Of a DNA stretch of 43,178 bases, positions 10,986-20,920 are shown piece after piece. Numbering within the stretch: the stretch's first letter is position 1; every line of letters begins with the position of its first letter. A program made the translations under genes and the position numbers. The stretch covers positions 1-43,178 of the forward strand of contig JAANBB010000352.1 of assembly GCA_014621425.1 (NCBI GenBank), read 5' to 3'. Under the pieces are notes generated by a model. It was given only the letters and a program-made list of their open reading frames with translations, was not told the DNA's origin and did not search any database. The DNA comes from Cylindrodendrum hubeiense (taxonomy: Eukaryota > Ascomycota > Sordariomycetes > Hypocreales > Nectriaceae).

Positions 10986-11882
10986 TCATGCGTCCTTAGT
11001 CTTCGCCTTCCACGCGTCCAACGTCGCTAACCATCTTCGCGCACCATCTGCAAGCTCCCAGTCATCTTCATCCCCCTTCGGATCATCCACAAGTGCCTGC
11101 ACCCCTGGTCTCAGAGTCTCCCAAAGCGGTCCGACTGGCACACACTCCTCCACAAAATCCAAGAGATTCAGCAGCCATCCGCCATCACCGCGCTCCGTCT
11201 CCATCAGCACCCGGATCGGCTCCACTGTAGCCTCCGGGAAACGGGCCAGCTGCTTCCGGCACCCCCTAAACGGAGGCCAGTTTCCGTCCGCAAGCCACTC
11301 GAGAAGCTCCGGGACGTGCGGCCGCATCTGCTCTGTTGTTGTGACTCGTTGCTGCAGGCTTCGCTCGCCGATGCAGTCGGTCTTGTTCGCTGGAACCCAC
11401 ACGGCCTCCGAATTGTCCAAATATCGTATCAAATCCTTACTTGTTTCCCGTAGTGATGCGGCTGCGACGTAGTGCGAGGCTTCAATGCCAGGATCGCTAG
11501 GCTTCGTAGTAGAGAGCTCCTCTAGCGCTGGGCGATAGTACTGAATTCCCTCATCGGAAAGCTTGAAGATGATCTCGTGAAAGGCAGTCCAGACGCGATT
11601 GAATGCATCCCGGTCTTCTAACGACGACTGCATAACTGCCGCAATGGCAGTTATCGTTGGGGGTTCAGTTGCACGGGATCGTAGAACCTCGACGCCTATA
11701 GATGGGCTGTCATTCCACCTTTCCTTGTTGAATAATCGCCGACTCTCGGAAGATAAAATCGATGGCACTGTTGCACTAAAAGCATCCGCATTGAGGGCAG
11801 TCAACTCGGTCGCGGCCGCGGCCGAGGTGCCACCCAGACCATCTGTGCTCCCAGACGCGAGGGATATTTCTCTTTCCTCCAT
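10986..11882 (-). CDS. DUF5071 domain protein
   Basis: An intronless 298-residue protein. The C-terminal ~100 residues (about 190-290) match what I know of DUF5071: LLEWLADGNWPPFRGCRKQL, then repeated helical segments with WLLNLLDFVEE and GPLWETLRPGVQALV. These are small HEAT-like helical domains found in bacteria and fungi, with no assigned function. The N-terminal ~190 residues are acidic to neutral and helical, rich in Ala and Ser, and not recognised. The start at 11882 has a strong context (ACGATGG). The frame stays open upstream, with another ATG at 12041 that would add 53 residues rich in Arg, Leu and Ser, resembling a mitochondrial presequence. That longer form cannot be excluded. Confidence 0.75.
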   Translation of the reverse strand: MEEREISLASGSTDGLGGTSAAAATELTALNADAFSATVPSILSSESRRLFNKERWNDSPSIGVEVLRSRATEPPTITAIAAVMQSSLEDRDAFNRVWTAFHEIIFKLSDEGIQYYRPALEELSTTKPSDPGIEASHYVAAASLRETSKDLIRYLDNSEAVWVPANKTDCIGERSLQQRVTTTEQMRPHVPELLEWLADGNWPPFRGCRKQLARFPEATVEPIRVLMETERGDGGWLLNLLDFVEECVPVGPLWETLRPGVQALVDDPKGDEDDWELADGARRWLATLDAWKAKTKDA

Positions 11883-12041
11883 CGTCCTTGTTTTGACGAT
11901 TGGGATGGCGAGACGACTGGAGACGCGGTGAGCGTGTAGGCGGGCCCCTGGAAGCGCAACCGGGAGGAAACGATGGGGAAACTGAACAACGAGGGAGGTG
12001 AGAGGGTAGGAGGAGAGACGCAGGAGGCGCGGGCCCGACAT

Positions 12042-13527
12042 ATGGGCCCAAACAGCCTTCGGGGAAAACGCCTTTGGGAAACGTCCTGGGCTAGACTGCG
12101 ACGTCGTGGGACACTCGTAGACGCGCAAAGAGTAAGCTGCCACTCAAGCGGGAGGAGAAAGCAGATAGGTTTCCTCAACCCAAAATGTTCTCATGTGGAA
12201 TGGTTAGAAGAGGTGATAGAAGCCTAGAACATGATAGGCCAGTGTATATCTAAGAGTTATGATAAGGATGAGAAGCAATCAAGTTTGCCAATCGATCATC
12301 GCATTCACGAGTAATAAATACGCCACCATGTTAGAGTCACCCGGCAAGTAAGCACTTGTAAAGTTATAGTGCCTATACCAGCCACGATCAATTCATGTTA
12401 GTAAGCAGTGATAAAACTAAATCGGCAACACCAGAATGCAGAGTTTAATTTTGTTAAAAGATACCGCGCCCTTTCCTAATGTTTTTCCGAATCGCGATAG
12501 ATTCGTCGTAGCCGTACACAGTCACAAATGCAGTGCTTAATAGAGTGTGGATTAAGAATCTGATGATTGCGTTGATCTAGGATCCCTTGGGCCCCTCTTT
12601 TCCCCGAGCGGGGGTTTCGCCCATCTGACTGAGATGACGAAATTGGCATGTCAAAGGATTGTGTATATCCGGCCTCAATCCGACAAACCGCATGTTGTCC
12701 TTAGACTATGTTTAGTGATGTCTGCCGCAGCGATGGATCACCGTCACCGTGACACATGCTAGCGGGGCTCTTCGCCGCTGTCCTATCGGAATGAGTCCAG
12801 GCGGTTGATGTATGTACTACCCTTTAGATCTCGAGTTTCGAGAATTAAGAAGAGAAATAAAGACGGGGAAGGATGAAGCTAACCCCCGCAAAGATTGCTG
12901 GAATCGGAGGCAGCTAGGGCAAGACATCCAACATAACCCCTCAGCCCATAACGAGCTCCGCCCTTCCCCAGTGCGTTCCACTCTCCAATTAGAATCCTGT
13001 TTCTTCATGCGTGTCTTCAGCCATAAATCCACAGCTCAGTCAAAATAAAGTGCCGTCTGAATGACCCCGGAAGTACGGAGTAGAACGTCTCAAGATGTGT
13101 CAGTGAGTGGGCCATGAAATCGGGGTGTATCAGACCGAGAGCCAGACAAAACTACGGTCTAGCTCCTTTAGGTGTAGCAGCAACGAGAATATGCTGGTAA
13201 TTGGAGAGTATCTGGGCTCCACCTCCGCATTGTATTGGTCCCACTGCCTGATAAATTCCCGTGTTCGGCAACCGGGAAAACCGTATGTCACTCCGGATCG
13301 ACACACCGGCTTTTCCGACGGGTTGACTTTAAAGAAAGGGTCGCAAGATCCAGCCTCAAGAGATATAAAAAGAATTTCGGGGCAAATACGCCCGAAAACC
13401 CCATCAATTCTCTCGCTCTTTCGGGGAGATGATTCCCCCCGACATCATCCTTTAAATCTCGACTGCTCGCACTCGTCCGACTTGACTAGCTCACATACCT
13501 TATACCCTATCACTAACTTGTCCGACC
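12042..13527. other. Intergenic region upstream of GH78
   Basis: About 1.5 kb between divergent genes. The left part is the promoter of the DUF5071 gene. The middle is AT-rich with no supported frame. A GCGGGG hexamer at 12608-12613 fits the CreA carbon-repressor consensus SYGGRG, but a single site is weak evidence. The right part is the GH78 promoter. Confidence 0.45.
13364..13370 (+). promoter_or_regulatory. TATA box of the GH78 gene
   Basis: A TATAAAA element about 158 bp upstream of the ATG at 13528, in a stretch ending in a pyrimidine-rich leader. Confidence 0.5.
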
Positions 13528-16200
13528 ATGTCACTCACCGTTGATAGAGTGCGATTTGAGCATCGCAGAGAAGCCTTGGGGATTGATGAACGAAGCCCCC
13601 GACTGTCATGGGTGTCTGTCGGCGATGGTCAAAACTGGCAGCAAGCTTCATATGACATCGAGATTCAGCGAGACACCTCGAAAGACACTCAATCATTTCA
13701 TGTCAATTCATCAGATTCCGTGTTTGCCCCGTGGCCAACGTCCCCCCTTCGAGAACGTGAGTCGGCCACAGTTCGGGTGAGGGTGACTGGTACAGACGGC
13801 ACCATTTCAGAATGGTCACCTTGGACGTCGGTCGAAGCCGGGATTGACCAATCTACTTGGTCTTGCGACGTTATTGAGTCTGAATTGGATGGCGAGGAGG
13901 GAAAACCCCACCGTCCGATCCGCTTCCGTCGCGAATTCGAGGTGGAAGATGTCAACAGTCTGGCCAAGGCCCGACTATACATCACCGCACATGGACTCTA
14001 CGAATGCCACATCAATGGGCAAAGAGTTGGCGATCATGTGCTGGCGCCAGGCTGGACAAACTACAACTTCCAATTGCCATTCCAGACTTTCGACGTGTCT
14101 AACCTCCTCCAATCTGGAAAAAATACCATCGCAGCATACGTGGCTGAGGGATGGTACTGTGGACGACTAGGATTTGCAGGAGGACATGAAAACATTTGGG
14201 GTAAAACGTTGGGGTTGCAGGCATCTCTATTCCTGACGCCGTCAGAGGGAGAACCTGTTGTTATCAACACCGACAAGTCCTGGAAAGAAGATTTCGGGCC
14301 GTTGATTTCGTCAGGGATCTACGATGGCGAGGAATTCGATGCCCGGCTGGACGAATCAAGCTGGCTACTACCAGATTTTGATGACTCCAGCTGGCGCAAG
14401 GTCAAGACCACGGTACTCAGCGGCAGGGAACGTCTGGTCGCCCCCAGTGGCCCGCCTATCCGACGAACACAATTCCAGCAACCTCTAGAAACACGGGAGA
14501 CCGATTCAAAGTCCATTCTCGTTGATTTTGGACAAAACCTCGTTGGTTGGGTCAAGCTTCGACTCGCAGCTGGTACTGCGGGGCAGAAGGTGGTGATTCA
14601 GCATGCTGAGGTTTTGGAAGCGAACAAAGAGCATGTGAACACCCGTCCTTTGAGGTTGGCCAAAGCTCAGGATACCATTGTCTTATCCGGAACCAAGCCA
14701 ATTGAATGGGAGCCGAAGTTCACATTTCATGGGTTTCGATATGCCGAGATCACTGGTTTGGCACTGACTGATCTGCTGTCCATTGAAGCCGTTGTTGTTC
14801 ACTCGGATATGGAGAGAACAGGCTGGTTTGATTGCTCTCACCCTCTGATATCAAAGCTGCATAAAAACATCGTCTGGAGCATGCGCGGAAATTTTGTTGG
14901 GGTTCCGACCGACTGCCCCCAGCGAGATGAGCGACTCGGGTGGACCGGGGATATCGCCGTCTTCTGCAAAACAGGAAGCTTCCTCTACGATACCGTTGGA
15001 GTTCTAAAAGACTGGCTGAGTGACGTGGACTCGGAGCAGAAGCACAACAACAACGGAATTCCCAATCTGTTCACCCCCGATGTTTTCCCTGATTTCCCCT
15101 TTAAACCAGCCAATGCCGTCTGGGGCGATGCTGTGGTACTTGTCCCTTGGGACCTGTATCAAGCATCTGGTGACAAGAAGGTCCTGGAGGCCCAAATTGA
15201 AGGAATGCGGGCTTGGATTGACCAGGGAATCTCCAGAAACGAGAGGAGGCTGTGGGACACGACAAGTGTGCAACAGCTTGGCGACTGGCTCGATCCATCG
15301 GCGCCGCCTTCAGAGCCAGGCTTGGGGCGAACCGACCCCGTCTTCGTTGCAAACGCCTTCCTTGTCCATGTTACGCGATTGATGGCCAAGATTTCCTCGA
15401 TAATCGGGGATGAAGAGGGCGCAAAGAAGTACTCGAATGAGTTCAACGAGCTTCTTGAGGCATTCTCTGACGAATACATTACCCGACGCGGTCGGGTAGT
15501 CAATGACTCGCAGACAGCAATTGCCCTCGCCATCCACTTCGACCTTCTGAAGACGGAAGAGCAAGTAGAAGTTGCTGCCGCCCGCCTAGAGGAGATAATC
15601 CGGTCAGAGTCTCGCTTCAAGATCGCCTCCGGATTCGTGGGAAGTGCCATCTTGGGGCCAGCCCTGTCGAAGGCGGGCAGGACGCAGATCTTCCATCGTA
15701 TGCTTGAACATCGAAGGAATCCTTCCTGGCTATACCCTGTGGAAATGGGAGCGACGACCATCTGGGAGAGGTGGGACAGCATGCTGGCCGATGGCTCCGT
15801 CAACCCGGGTGAGATGACATCCTTCAACCACTACGCCCTGGGAGCCGTAGCAGATTGGATGCACGCCGTAATGGCAGGAATAACATCCTTAGAGCCCGGC
15901 TGGAAGAAAATACAGATTGCGCCCATTCCTGGTGGATCGGTGACCTCAGTGAGCGCAAAGCACCTGTCACCATATGGCATGATTGAGGTCTCCTGGGTGA
16001 CTGAGGGAGGAATATTCACCATGACAGCCAAGATACCGTTGAACACGATTGCAGAGATTAAAGTCCCGGGAACTACTGACAGTGTTCAAGTCGGATCTGG
16101 AACTCACACTTTCTCAACGGCTTATGAGCAGCCGAAATGGCCAATTCTCCCATTCTACAGGCCATTCACTCCTCATGATGACGACGTAATTGAAATATAG
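13528..16200 (+). CDS. Alpha-L-rhamnosidase, GH78 (intracellular type)
   Basis: An intronless 890-residue protein. It hydrolyses terminal alpha-L-rhamnose from glycosides, flavonoids or pectic fragments. Domain order follows the bacterial-type rhamnosidase family: an N-terminal beta domain (about 5-130), a carbohydrate-binding-like domain with YITAHGLYECHINGQRVGD (about 150-170), an (alpha/alpha)6 catalytic barrel (about 430-770) and a C-terminal beta domain. The catalytic signatures are VPTDCPQRDERLGWTGD at 459-475, with the acid carboxylates Asp467 and Glu468, and TTIWERWDS with Glu747. No signal peptide is present, so it is probably cytosolic and acts on imported rhamnosides. The ATG at 13528 opens straight into the conserved N-terminus. 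Its neighbours are not rhamnose-pathway genes, so there is no visible utilisation cluster. Confidence 0.95.
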   Translation: MSLTVDRVRFEHRREALGIDERSPRLSWVSVGDGQNWQQASYDIEIQRDTSKDTQSFHVNSSDSVFAPWPTSPLRERESATVRVRVTGTDGTISEWSPWTSVEAGIDQSTWSCDVIESELDGEEGKPHRPIRFRREFEVEDVNSLAKARLYITAHGLYECHINGQRVGDHVLAPGWTNYNFQLPFQTFDVSNLLQSGKNTIAAYVAEGWYCGRLGFAGGHENIWGKTLGLQASLFLTPSEGEPVVINTDKSWKEDFGPLISSGIYDGEEFDARLDESSWLLPDFDDSSWRKVKTTVLSGRERLVAPSGPPIRRTQFQQPLETRETDSKSILVDFGQNLVGWVKLRLAAGTAGQKVVIQHAEVLEANKEHVNTRPLRLAKAQDTIVLSGTKPIEWEPKFTFHGFRYAEITGLALTDLLSIEAVVVHSDMERTGWFDCSHPLISKLHKNIVWSMRGNFVGVPTDCPQRDERLGWTGDIAVFCKTGSFLYDTVGVLKDWLSDVDSEQKHNNNGIPNLFTPDVFPDFPFKPANAVWGDAVVLVPWDLYQASGDKKVLEAQIEGMRAWIDQGISRNERRLWDTTSVQQLGDWLDPSAPPSEPGLGRTDPVFVANAFLVHVTRLMAKISSIIGDEEGAKKYSNEFNELLEAFSDEYITRRGRVVNDSQTAIALAIHFDLLKTEEQVEVAAARLEEIIRSESRFKIASGFVGSAILGPALSKAGRTQIFHRMLEHRRNPSWLYPVEMGATTIWERWDSMLADGSVNPGEMTSFNHYALGAVADWMHAVMAGITSLEPGWKKIQIAPIPGGSVTSVSAKHLSPYGMIEVSWVTEGGIFTMTAKIPLNTIAEIKVPGTTDSVQVGSGTHTFSTAYEQPKWPILPFYRPFTPHDDDVIEI

Positions 16201-16338
16201 ACATCACTTAGAAGCTACTGTGTATTTAGTCGAAACATTTCCTTTACGGGTCTAGTTAGATACTTCCTATCGTCTAGCTATTGGAAGTGAATGTATGATG
16301 AAGATACTATTGTTCTCGTACAGAAGAGTTGCAAAAAA

Positions 16339-16346
16339 TATAAATA
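16339..16346 (+). promoter_or_regulatory. TATA-like element
   Basis: TATAAATA about 105-110 bp upstream of the ATG of the 168-residue orphan gene. Confidence 0.4.
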
Positions 16347-16369
16347 TGTGCCCACACAAGTTCAGCCCA

Positions 16370-16437
16370 CAACTCTCCATCAACACCACGACTCTCCATC
16401 ATCACCACAACTCTCCATCATCACAACAACCCTCCAT
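16370..16437 (+). repeat. Short tandem repeat in the 5' leader
   Basis: About four imperfect copies of an ~18-bp unit built around ACAACTCTCCATCATC, ending just before the ATG at 16450. It probably forms the 5' UTR of the orphan gene. Confidence 0.75.
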
Positions 16438-16449
16438 TGATCACTCAAG

Positions 16450-16956
16450 ATGCCTTCCCGAGAATCTCGAGGACGTGAAACTACCCGTCGGCCCCGTCAG
16501 CCGAACCCATTCCCAACTATCACCATGGCGAATCTTCGCTTCTTCGACTACGAACTCTTCGAGGAATTCATGTGGAACCAGGATCTCCAAGAGGCATTCG
16601 AGGAGCTTTGGAGGGACTTCTTATCCCCAATACCACCAAGCCGGTTCTATTCACCCTGCGAAGTCACCGTGTACAACATGATAAAGCTTTGCGAACTCGA
16701 ACCATACAGCTGGACGTACAACCAACCAAACCCAGACAAGTCGAGATGGTCTCTTGAGGCGCACTTTGCTCGCTTCTGCATCAAGGCCCAGATCGTGAGG
16801 CGAAGACTCCTTGGACTGCCGCTAGGTCCCTTGAATGGGGACTGCCGCGCATTTCTGCTGCAAGGTGACTGTGAAATCGCGAAGCTCATGTTCAAGATGC
16901 GGCATGCACACAATTCCTTTAACCCCTTCGTAGACGAACTCCATCTAGATGCTTGA
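16450..16956 (+). CDS. Hypothetical 168-residue protein
   Basis: A single-exon ORF with TATA-like element and repeat-containing leader. Residues 1-25 are basic and Arg/Pro/Ser-rich. From about residue 26 (MANLRFFDYELFEEFMW) the protein is helical, with aromatic and acidic residues, and a central KSRWSLEAHFARFCIKAQIV segment followed by a basic RRRLLGLPLG stretch. No signal peptide, membrane segment or known domain was recognised. The Met at residue 26 (16525) is also in a good context (ACCATGG) and may be the real start. Supporting reality are the promoter-like upstream region and a codon pattern like that of its neighbours. It may be lineage-restricted. Confidence 0.6.
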   Translation: MPSRESRGRETTRRPRQPNPFPTITMANLRFFDYELFEEFMWNQDLQEAFEELWRDFLSPIPPSRFYSPCEVTVYNMIKLCELEPYSWTYNQPNPDKSRWSLEAHFARFCIKAQIVRRRLLGLPLGPLNGDCRAFLLQGDCEIAKLMFKMRHAHNSFNPFVDELHLDA

Positions 16957-17287
16957 TTCGACATCCGCTAACAGTGAGACCATGCCTGAAAGTTGCTAGG
17001 AGCAGAGATTAATATTCAGGCCCGATAGACAGATAGATCAATGCTTTGACACAGGTGAAAATATGACAAAATTGCACAATTTATAAAACTTGCAGTTTTT
17101 TTTTAACCAATGCCACTATCGCGTTAAGATACATAATTCGGCCTCAAGGCCCTGAATAACGGTTATCCGCGCATCGTAGGCGAAGTTGTCACGCAATTAC
17201 ACCACTATGTCAGGTGCAGGCCGGCGGCCTCGCGTGAGCTGCACAGATGTGCTGCCAATTGGCGATCTATGATGTAGCTCTGATGCT
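16957..17287. other. Tail-to-tail intergenic region
   Basis: The 3' flanks of the orphan gene (+) and the 2EXR gene (-), with a T-tract near 17097. Nothing else was supported. Confidence 0.45.
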
Positions 17288-18325
17288 TCAGAACTCACAA
17301 GCCAGTATCCCAATGCTCGCAGCCCAGCCTGGAGGTGGAGTTCCGGTCACATAATCACCTGTATCTAGGAAGTCTTCAATGACATTTTTTAGATGATCGA
17401 CAAACCCGCTGCAAGCGATGCGACTACCTCCGAATTGGTAATGCCGCTGCCACTGAGAGTCACAGAATTCGGGAGAGTCCCGCACTTCGACAAGGCGACG
17501 ATCGTTCAGATAGAAGACATCGAGATGCCTCTCAGCTTGCTCTTTTGTAGGCACATGATGTTTTCGTTTGATCCCGTAGTCGATAAGCCAAAGCGTATCC
17601 AAATTCCCGTTGGCGGCTGCATCAATAGCCGCGTCGGCGAGGTTCTCAATAGCTTTCAACTGACTGTAGTATGGTCGGTCCTTTTCTAGTTCAACAGCCC
17701 ATCTTGGATCAAACTCAACGGCGATATTCCTGAGGCCGCTAAAGCCATACCATGGAGAAGAAATAGAGATGTCGTTGTAAATCTTCCCCCAGTCAAGGGT
17801 GTCGAGGTTATGTGGCTGGAAGTAAAAGAGATCTTTGTCTGGGAAGACGGTAAAGTAATGTTTCTTGGCGTCTTTCTCGTTGAAATAAGCCGTTGAAGGC
17901 CTCCGTTTGTCGCATTTGGCTAGATGGAAGTTCTTAACACATTCTCTCCGACTCGCATCCCACTCCTTGTGACAGAATTGCCGCTCTATAACGACCCGTG
18001 ATTCCTTACAAGCTGTCCATAGGCCTCCGTCGAGAAGGTATGTTGAATGATTGTTTTGAGTCCATGAGACTGGGGTGTCTTTGTGTTTGTTCACGGGATC
18101 TTGGACGGACGCGAGCACCCATTTTGGAGCTGCGAGGTGAAGGTCGGGTGAGCGTTCGGCGGCTATTCCAACATCATTCATTTCGTTGATGGCATCCTCA
18201 TCTTCTCTGCTGCTATATATGCTGAATACATGTACCCCTGGACGATCAAGGCGGATTGCGAGCTTCCAGATCTCTTGCCTGAGCTCCAAGGGAAGCTCAA
18301 GAAAGCGATGGAGTGTGTTTGCCAT
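17288..18325 (-). CDS. 2EXR domain protein
   Basis: A single-exon protein of 345 residues. The N-terminus, beginning MANTLHRFLELPLELRQEIW and continuing KLAIRLDRPGVHVFSI, is the typical F-x-x-L-P-x-E-L-R-x-x-I-W opening of the fungal 2EXR family (F-box-like, function unknown, strongly expanded in ascomycetes). The middle, with the CKESRVVIE segment, is also typical. No signal peptide or membrane segment is present. The frame is open upstream to 18493 but has no ATG, so the ATG at 18325 is well determined. Such proteins are often species-specific and rapidly evolving. The Cys/His-repeat gene lies upstream in the same orientation. Confidence 0.85.
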   Translation of the reverse strand: MANTLHRFLELPLELRQEIWKLAIRLDRPGVHVFSIYSSREDEDAINEMNDVGIAAERSPDLHLAAPKWVLASVQDPVNKHKDTPVSWTQNNHSTYLLDGGLWTACKESRVVIERQFCHKEWDASRRECVKNFHLAKCDKRRPSTAYFNEKDAKKHYFTVFPDKDLFYFQPHNLDTLDWGKIYNDISISSPWYGFSGLRNIAVEFDPRWAVELEKDRPYYSQLKAIENLADAAIDAAANGNLDTLWLIDYGIKRKHHVPTKEQAERHLDVFYLNDRRLVEVRDSPEFCDSQWQRHYQFGGSRIACSGFVDHLKNVIEDFLDTGDYVTGTPPPGWAASIGILACEF

Positions 18326-19001
18326 TGTAGAGAGTTCTTGAGAAAAGGTTCGGGAGGAATATGAGTGTATAGGACGAAGGCTTGTCCTGCTTCTCCCTGC
18401 TTTGAGATTTTGTGCAGCCTTTGCGTTTGCAAAAGAATTAGTTACAAGGAGTAAGCAAGGAAATAAATAGTATTGAGTAGTAGCATTGGACAAACTAAAC
18501 TTTACTTCTGACTGAGTTTCCCATGTAAAGTATCGCTCTATGCAGACATAAAGGTTGTCCTGGGACTCGCATGCCTAGCAAACCATGTAAAATAAAACCT
18601 AGCTCCCATAGAGCCAATCTCATTCTCAGACCATTGAGGTATCGGCACATTTCTTTCGAGACAAAGTTGATTGCAGAATCTCACTTTATGCACCGCCATT
18701 GACCAGTTATGTTTGTATTATTTCTCAAGTGCAGTCCTATCTCATATTGAACCCAAACTCTTTGCTAACCTCTGCCTTTGACCTGAGAAGAGAATGTGGA
18801 AGAAAGTCCCACTGCCAATCCCACGAGGTGATCGGTGCCTTTGTACAATGCACTCTTCCCAAGGCCCTTATATAATATGGAACTCCTTCTATATGATGTC
18901 CAGTCCAAATATTTTGTATCATGATGTCAGCTGACGAGCACACCATATCCGAGCGATGTAGAAGGCGCATGAGTCTCATGCTGTCGAACTGAGGGCGGTT
19001 G
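18326..19001. other. Intergenic region between two minus-strand genes
   Basis: The promoter of the 2EXR gene and the 3' flank of the Cys/His-repeat gene. A short frame at about 18737-19282 overlaps the repeat gene's last exon in another frame and is not supported. Confidence 0.45.
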
Positions 19002-20549
19002 TCAGGGATAGGCCCACCAATCGTGTGCTCGCTCTTGCTGAGCTGGCAAGCTCTGGTAGCGATGCGCCCTCTGCTCTGCTTCTTGCTCCCTTCTATTATA
19101 TCGCGCTCTGTGCCTTGGCACAGCTCGTTGCTGATGTTGCTGTCGGGCATCCCGCTCAATGCGCTCGTTCTCGCGCCTTTGCTGCTCGAGCTCGTGCTGT
19201 TCCTCGGACTCCTGCTGCGCGTCCAAGAGAGCCCTTTCCCGAGCACGTTCAAATGCATCATCGCTTCCCGCGCGATAGACATGCTGAACGCATAGGTTGC
19301 GCCGTAAGTCGACCCTCAGGCCGCCGCAGCCCTGCGCTACGCAGGCGTGAGGCGCACAGTACCCCCCGAATACCTTGGCAAGGAGTAGACAGTTTGCATC
19401 CTGGCACTGGTGGTCCTTGCAAAACAAATCTCCCGGCGCAGTCTCAGTTTCGCAGTGGGGTGCGTTGCAGCAATGCCTTTCGCACAGTCTGCGGTAATCA
19501 TCGACCTGCCCGAAGCAATCCGCAAGTCTGCATGTGTGCAAGCCACAGGTTCGAGACAAGGGAGCTGCCACGTCTGCAATTATTCCCAGGCAGTGCCCTT
19601 TGGTGCAGGCATCTTCTTGAGTCAGCGGAGTTACATGATGTAGTTGTGAGTAAAGTTGACTTACGATCCTGGCACCATTGGTTATCCTCGCTTCGGAACT
19701 GATCCCGGCTCCTTGCGCACTTCTCGACGCGGCAACGATGTCGGGAACAGCACGTCTCAGCCTTGCGCACGACTTCGTGGCAGTTTTGCCCAGGAGCTGA
19801 GCAGAAGCGATGCTTGCGACAGCACTGCCCAGGTTCGTCATTGTCCCCGACAACACAATACCTAGTGCACTCCGGGGCGGCGCAGAGTTGGTGCTTAGAG
19901 CACTGTCCAGTATCACGGCCGGGATACGCTCCGCTTGAGCACACGGCGCACTTGTGCGTCGAGCAGAATTGACTCCCCGGAACCTTTTCCAGCCTGCAAC
20001 GTTCCCAGGTGCAAGTCGACTGTTGCACGTGGTCACCGCAGTAGGCAGAGTTCGCTGCAGGCTTCTGTGGACAGGCTCGTTTGCCAGGCTGACCCTCGAA
20101 ACGGCAGGCGTCTACTCACCAAGTTAGCTATTGGTATGATTATAATTGGCTTACATTTCCCCGTGCAAAAGGAACTTACGTTCTTGGCAACACCAAGAAA
20201 GTGTGAGCCTGGAGTCTCTCTCGACGCTACAGCCCAGAGCCTCACAAGTTCTGTCTAGTTTGGGTTAGCAAATGCCAGTGGGTAAAGTGTGAGGGCCAGT
20301 AAGCTTACGCCGGCGGCAGTAGTCTCTGCTCTTTCTCTTCTTCTCCCTACACAACGCAGGTCCAAGGCGGCACGAGTCTTTTGATGTTAGTCAATGTTGA
20401 TCGCTAGATCAAGGCGGGGACTCACGGCGTTTGCACCACAAAGAAGTACGATCCCCTGAGCGGTAGACACCTGAATAACAGTCTGTTTTACCGCATCTCA
20501 TAGGGGATGACGACTTTCTCGAACTGCTCTCGAAGCTGAGAAACGGCAT
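19002..20549 (-). CDS. Cys/His-rich tandem-repeat protein (14 C-x4-C...C-x2-H modules)
   Basis: Five exons, 20549-20426, 20377-20309, 20254-20180, 20111-19665 and 19612-19002, give 441 residues. Residues about 19-349 consist of 14 successive modules of roughly 20-35 residues. Each opens with a Cys pair, usually C-x4-C, and closes with C-x2-H: WCKRH, YCRRH, CCQEH, YCGDH, FCSTH, QCSKH, CCRKH, CCSRH, WCQDH, TCGLH, LCERH, FCKDH, YCAPH and LCVQH. The spacing suggests one zinc per module. Residues 350-441 are highly charged (Glu, Arg, Gln), probably helical or coiled-coil. All four introns (48, 54, 68 and 52 nt) are phase 1 and split the His codon that closes a module. I do not recognise a named family; a zinc-binding scaffold is inference. 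The start at 20549 has an A at -3; the Met 16 codons downstream (20501) is an alternative. Confidence 0.8.
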
Positions 20550-20832
20550 CGTAAGAGGATACCGACGGCCAATATCGTACAGGCCAAGTGGTGCCTGTGT
20601 CTCCAAGAAGGGCGGTAGTAAAGTCGAAGGAAAGATGTAGGCTTCGCTTCTCAATCAAAAAGCAGGCAATGCGTAGAAACAGGAGCTCAGACAGGGCAAT
20701 ATGAGTTACAGGACTCGATACAATGGTGAGGTAGAAAGCCAAAACGAGAGCTAGATGGGGCTCTACTTATAGTTGAGACTTCGACCGAGTTGTCAGCGAA
20801 GGTCCATAGGGAGCCTGTGAAGTAGCACACAA

Positions 20833-20920
20833 CATCACAGAGAAGATTTTACACATTCATAGTGTATAACATACACCATCACAGAGTAGATCTTACATGT
20901 CCATAGCGTATGTGATTCAC
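20833..20920. repeat. 44-bp tandem duplication
   Basis: Two adjacent copies of 44 bp, both starting CATCACAGAG, at 20833-20876 and 20877-20920. By eye they are about three-quarters identical, and most differences are transitions. Confidence 0.7.
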
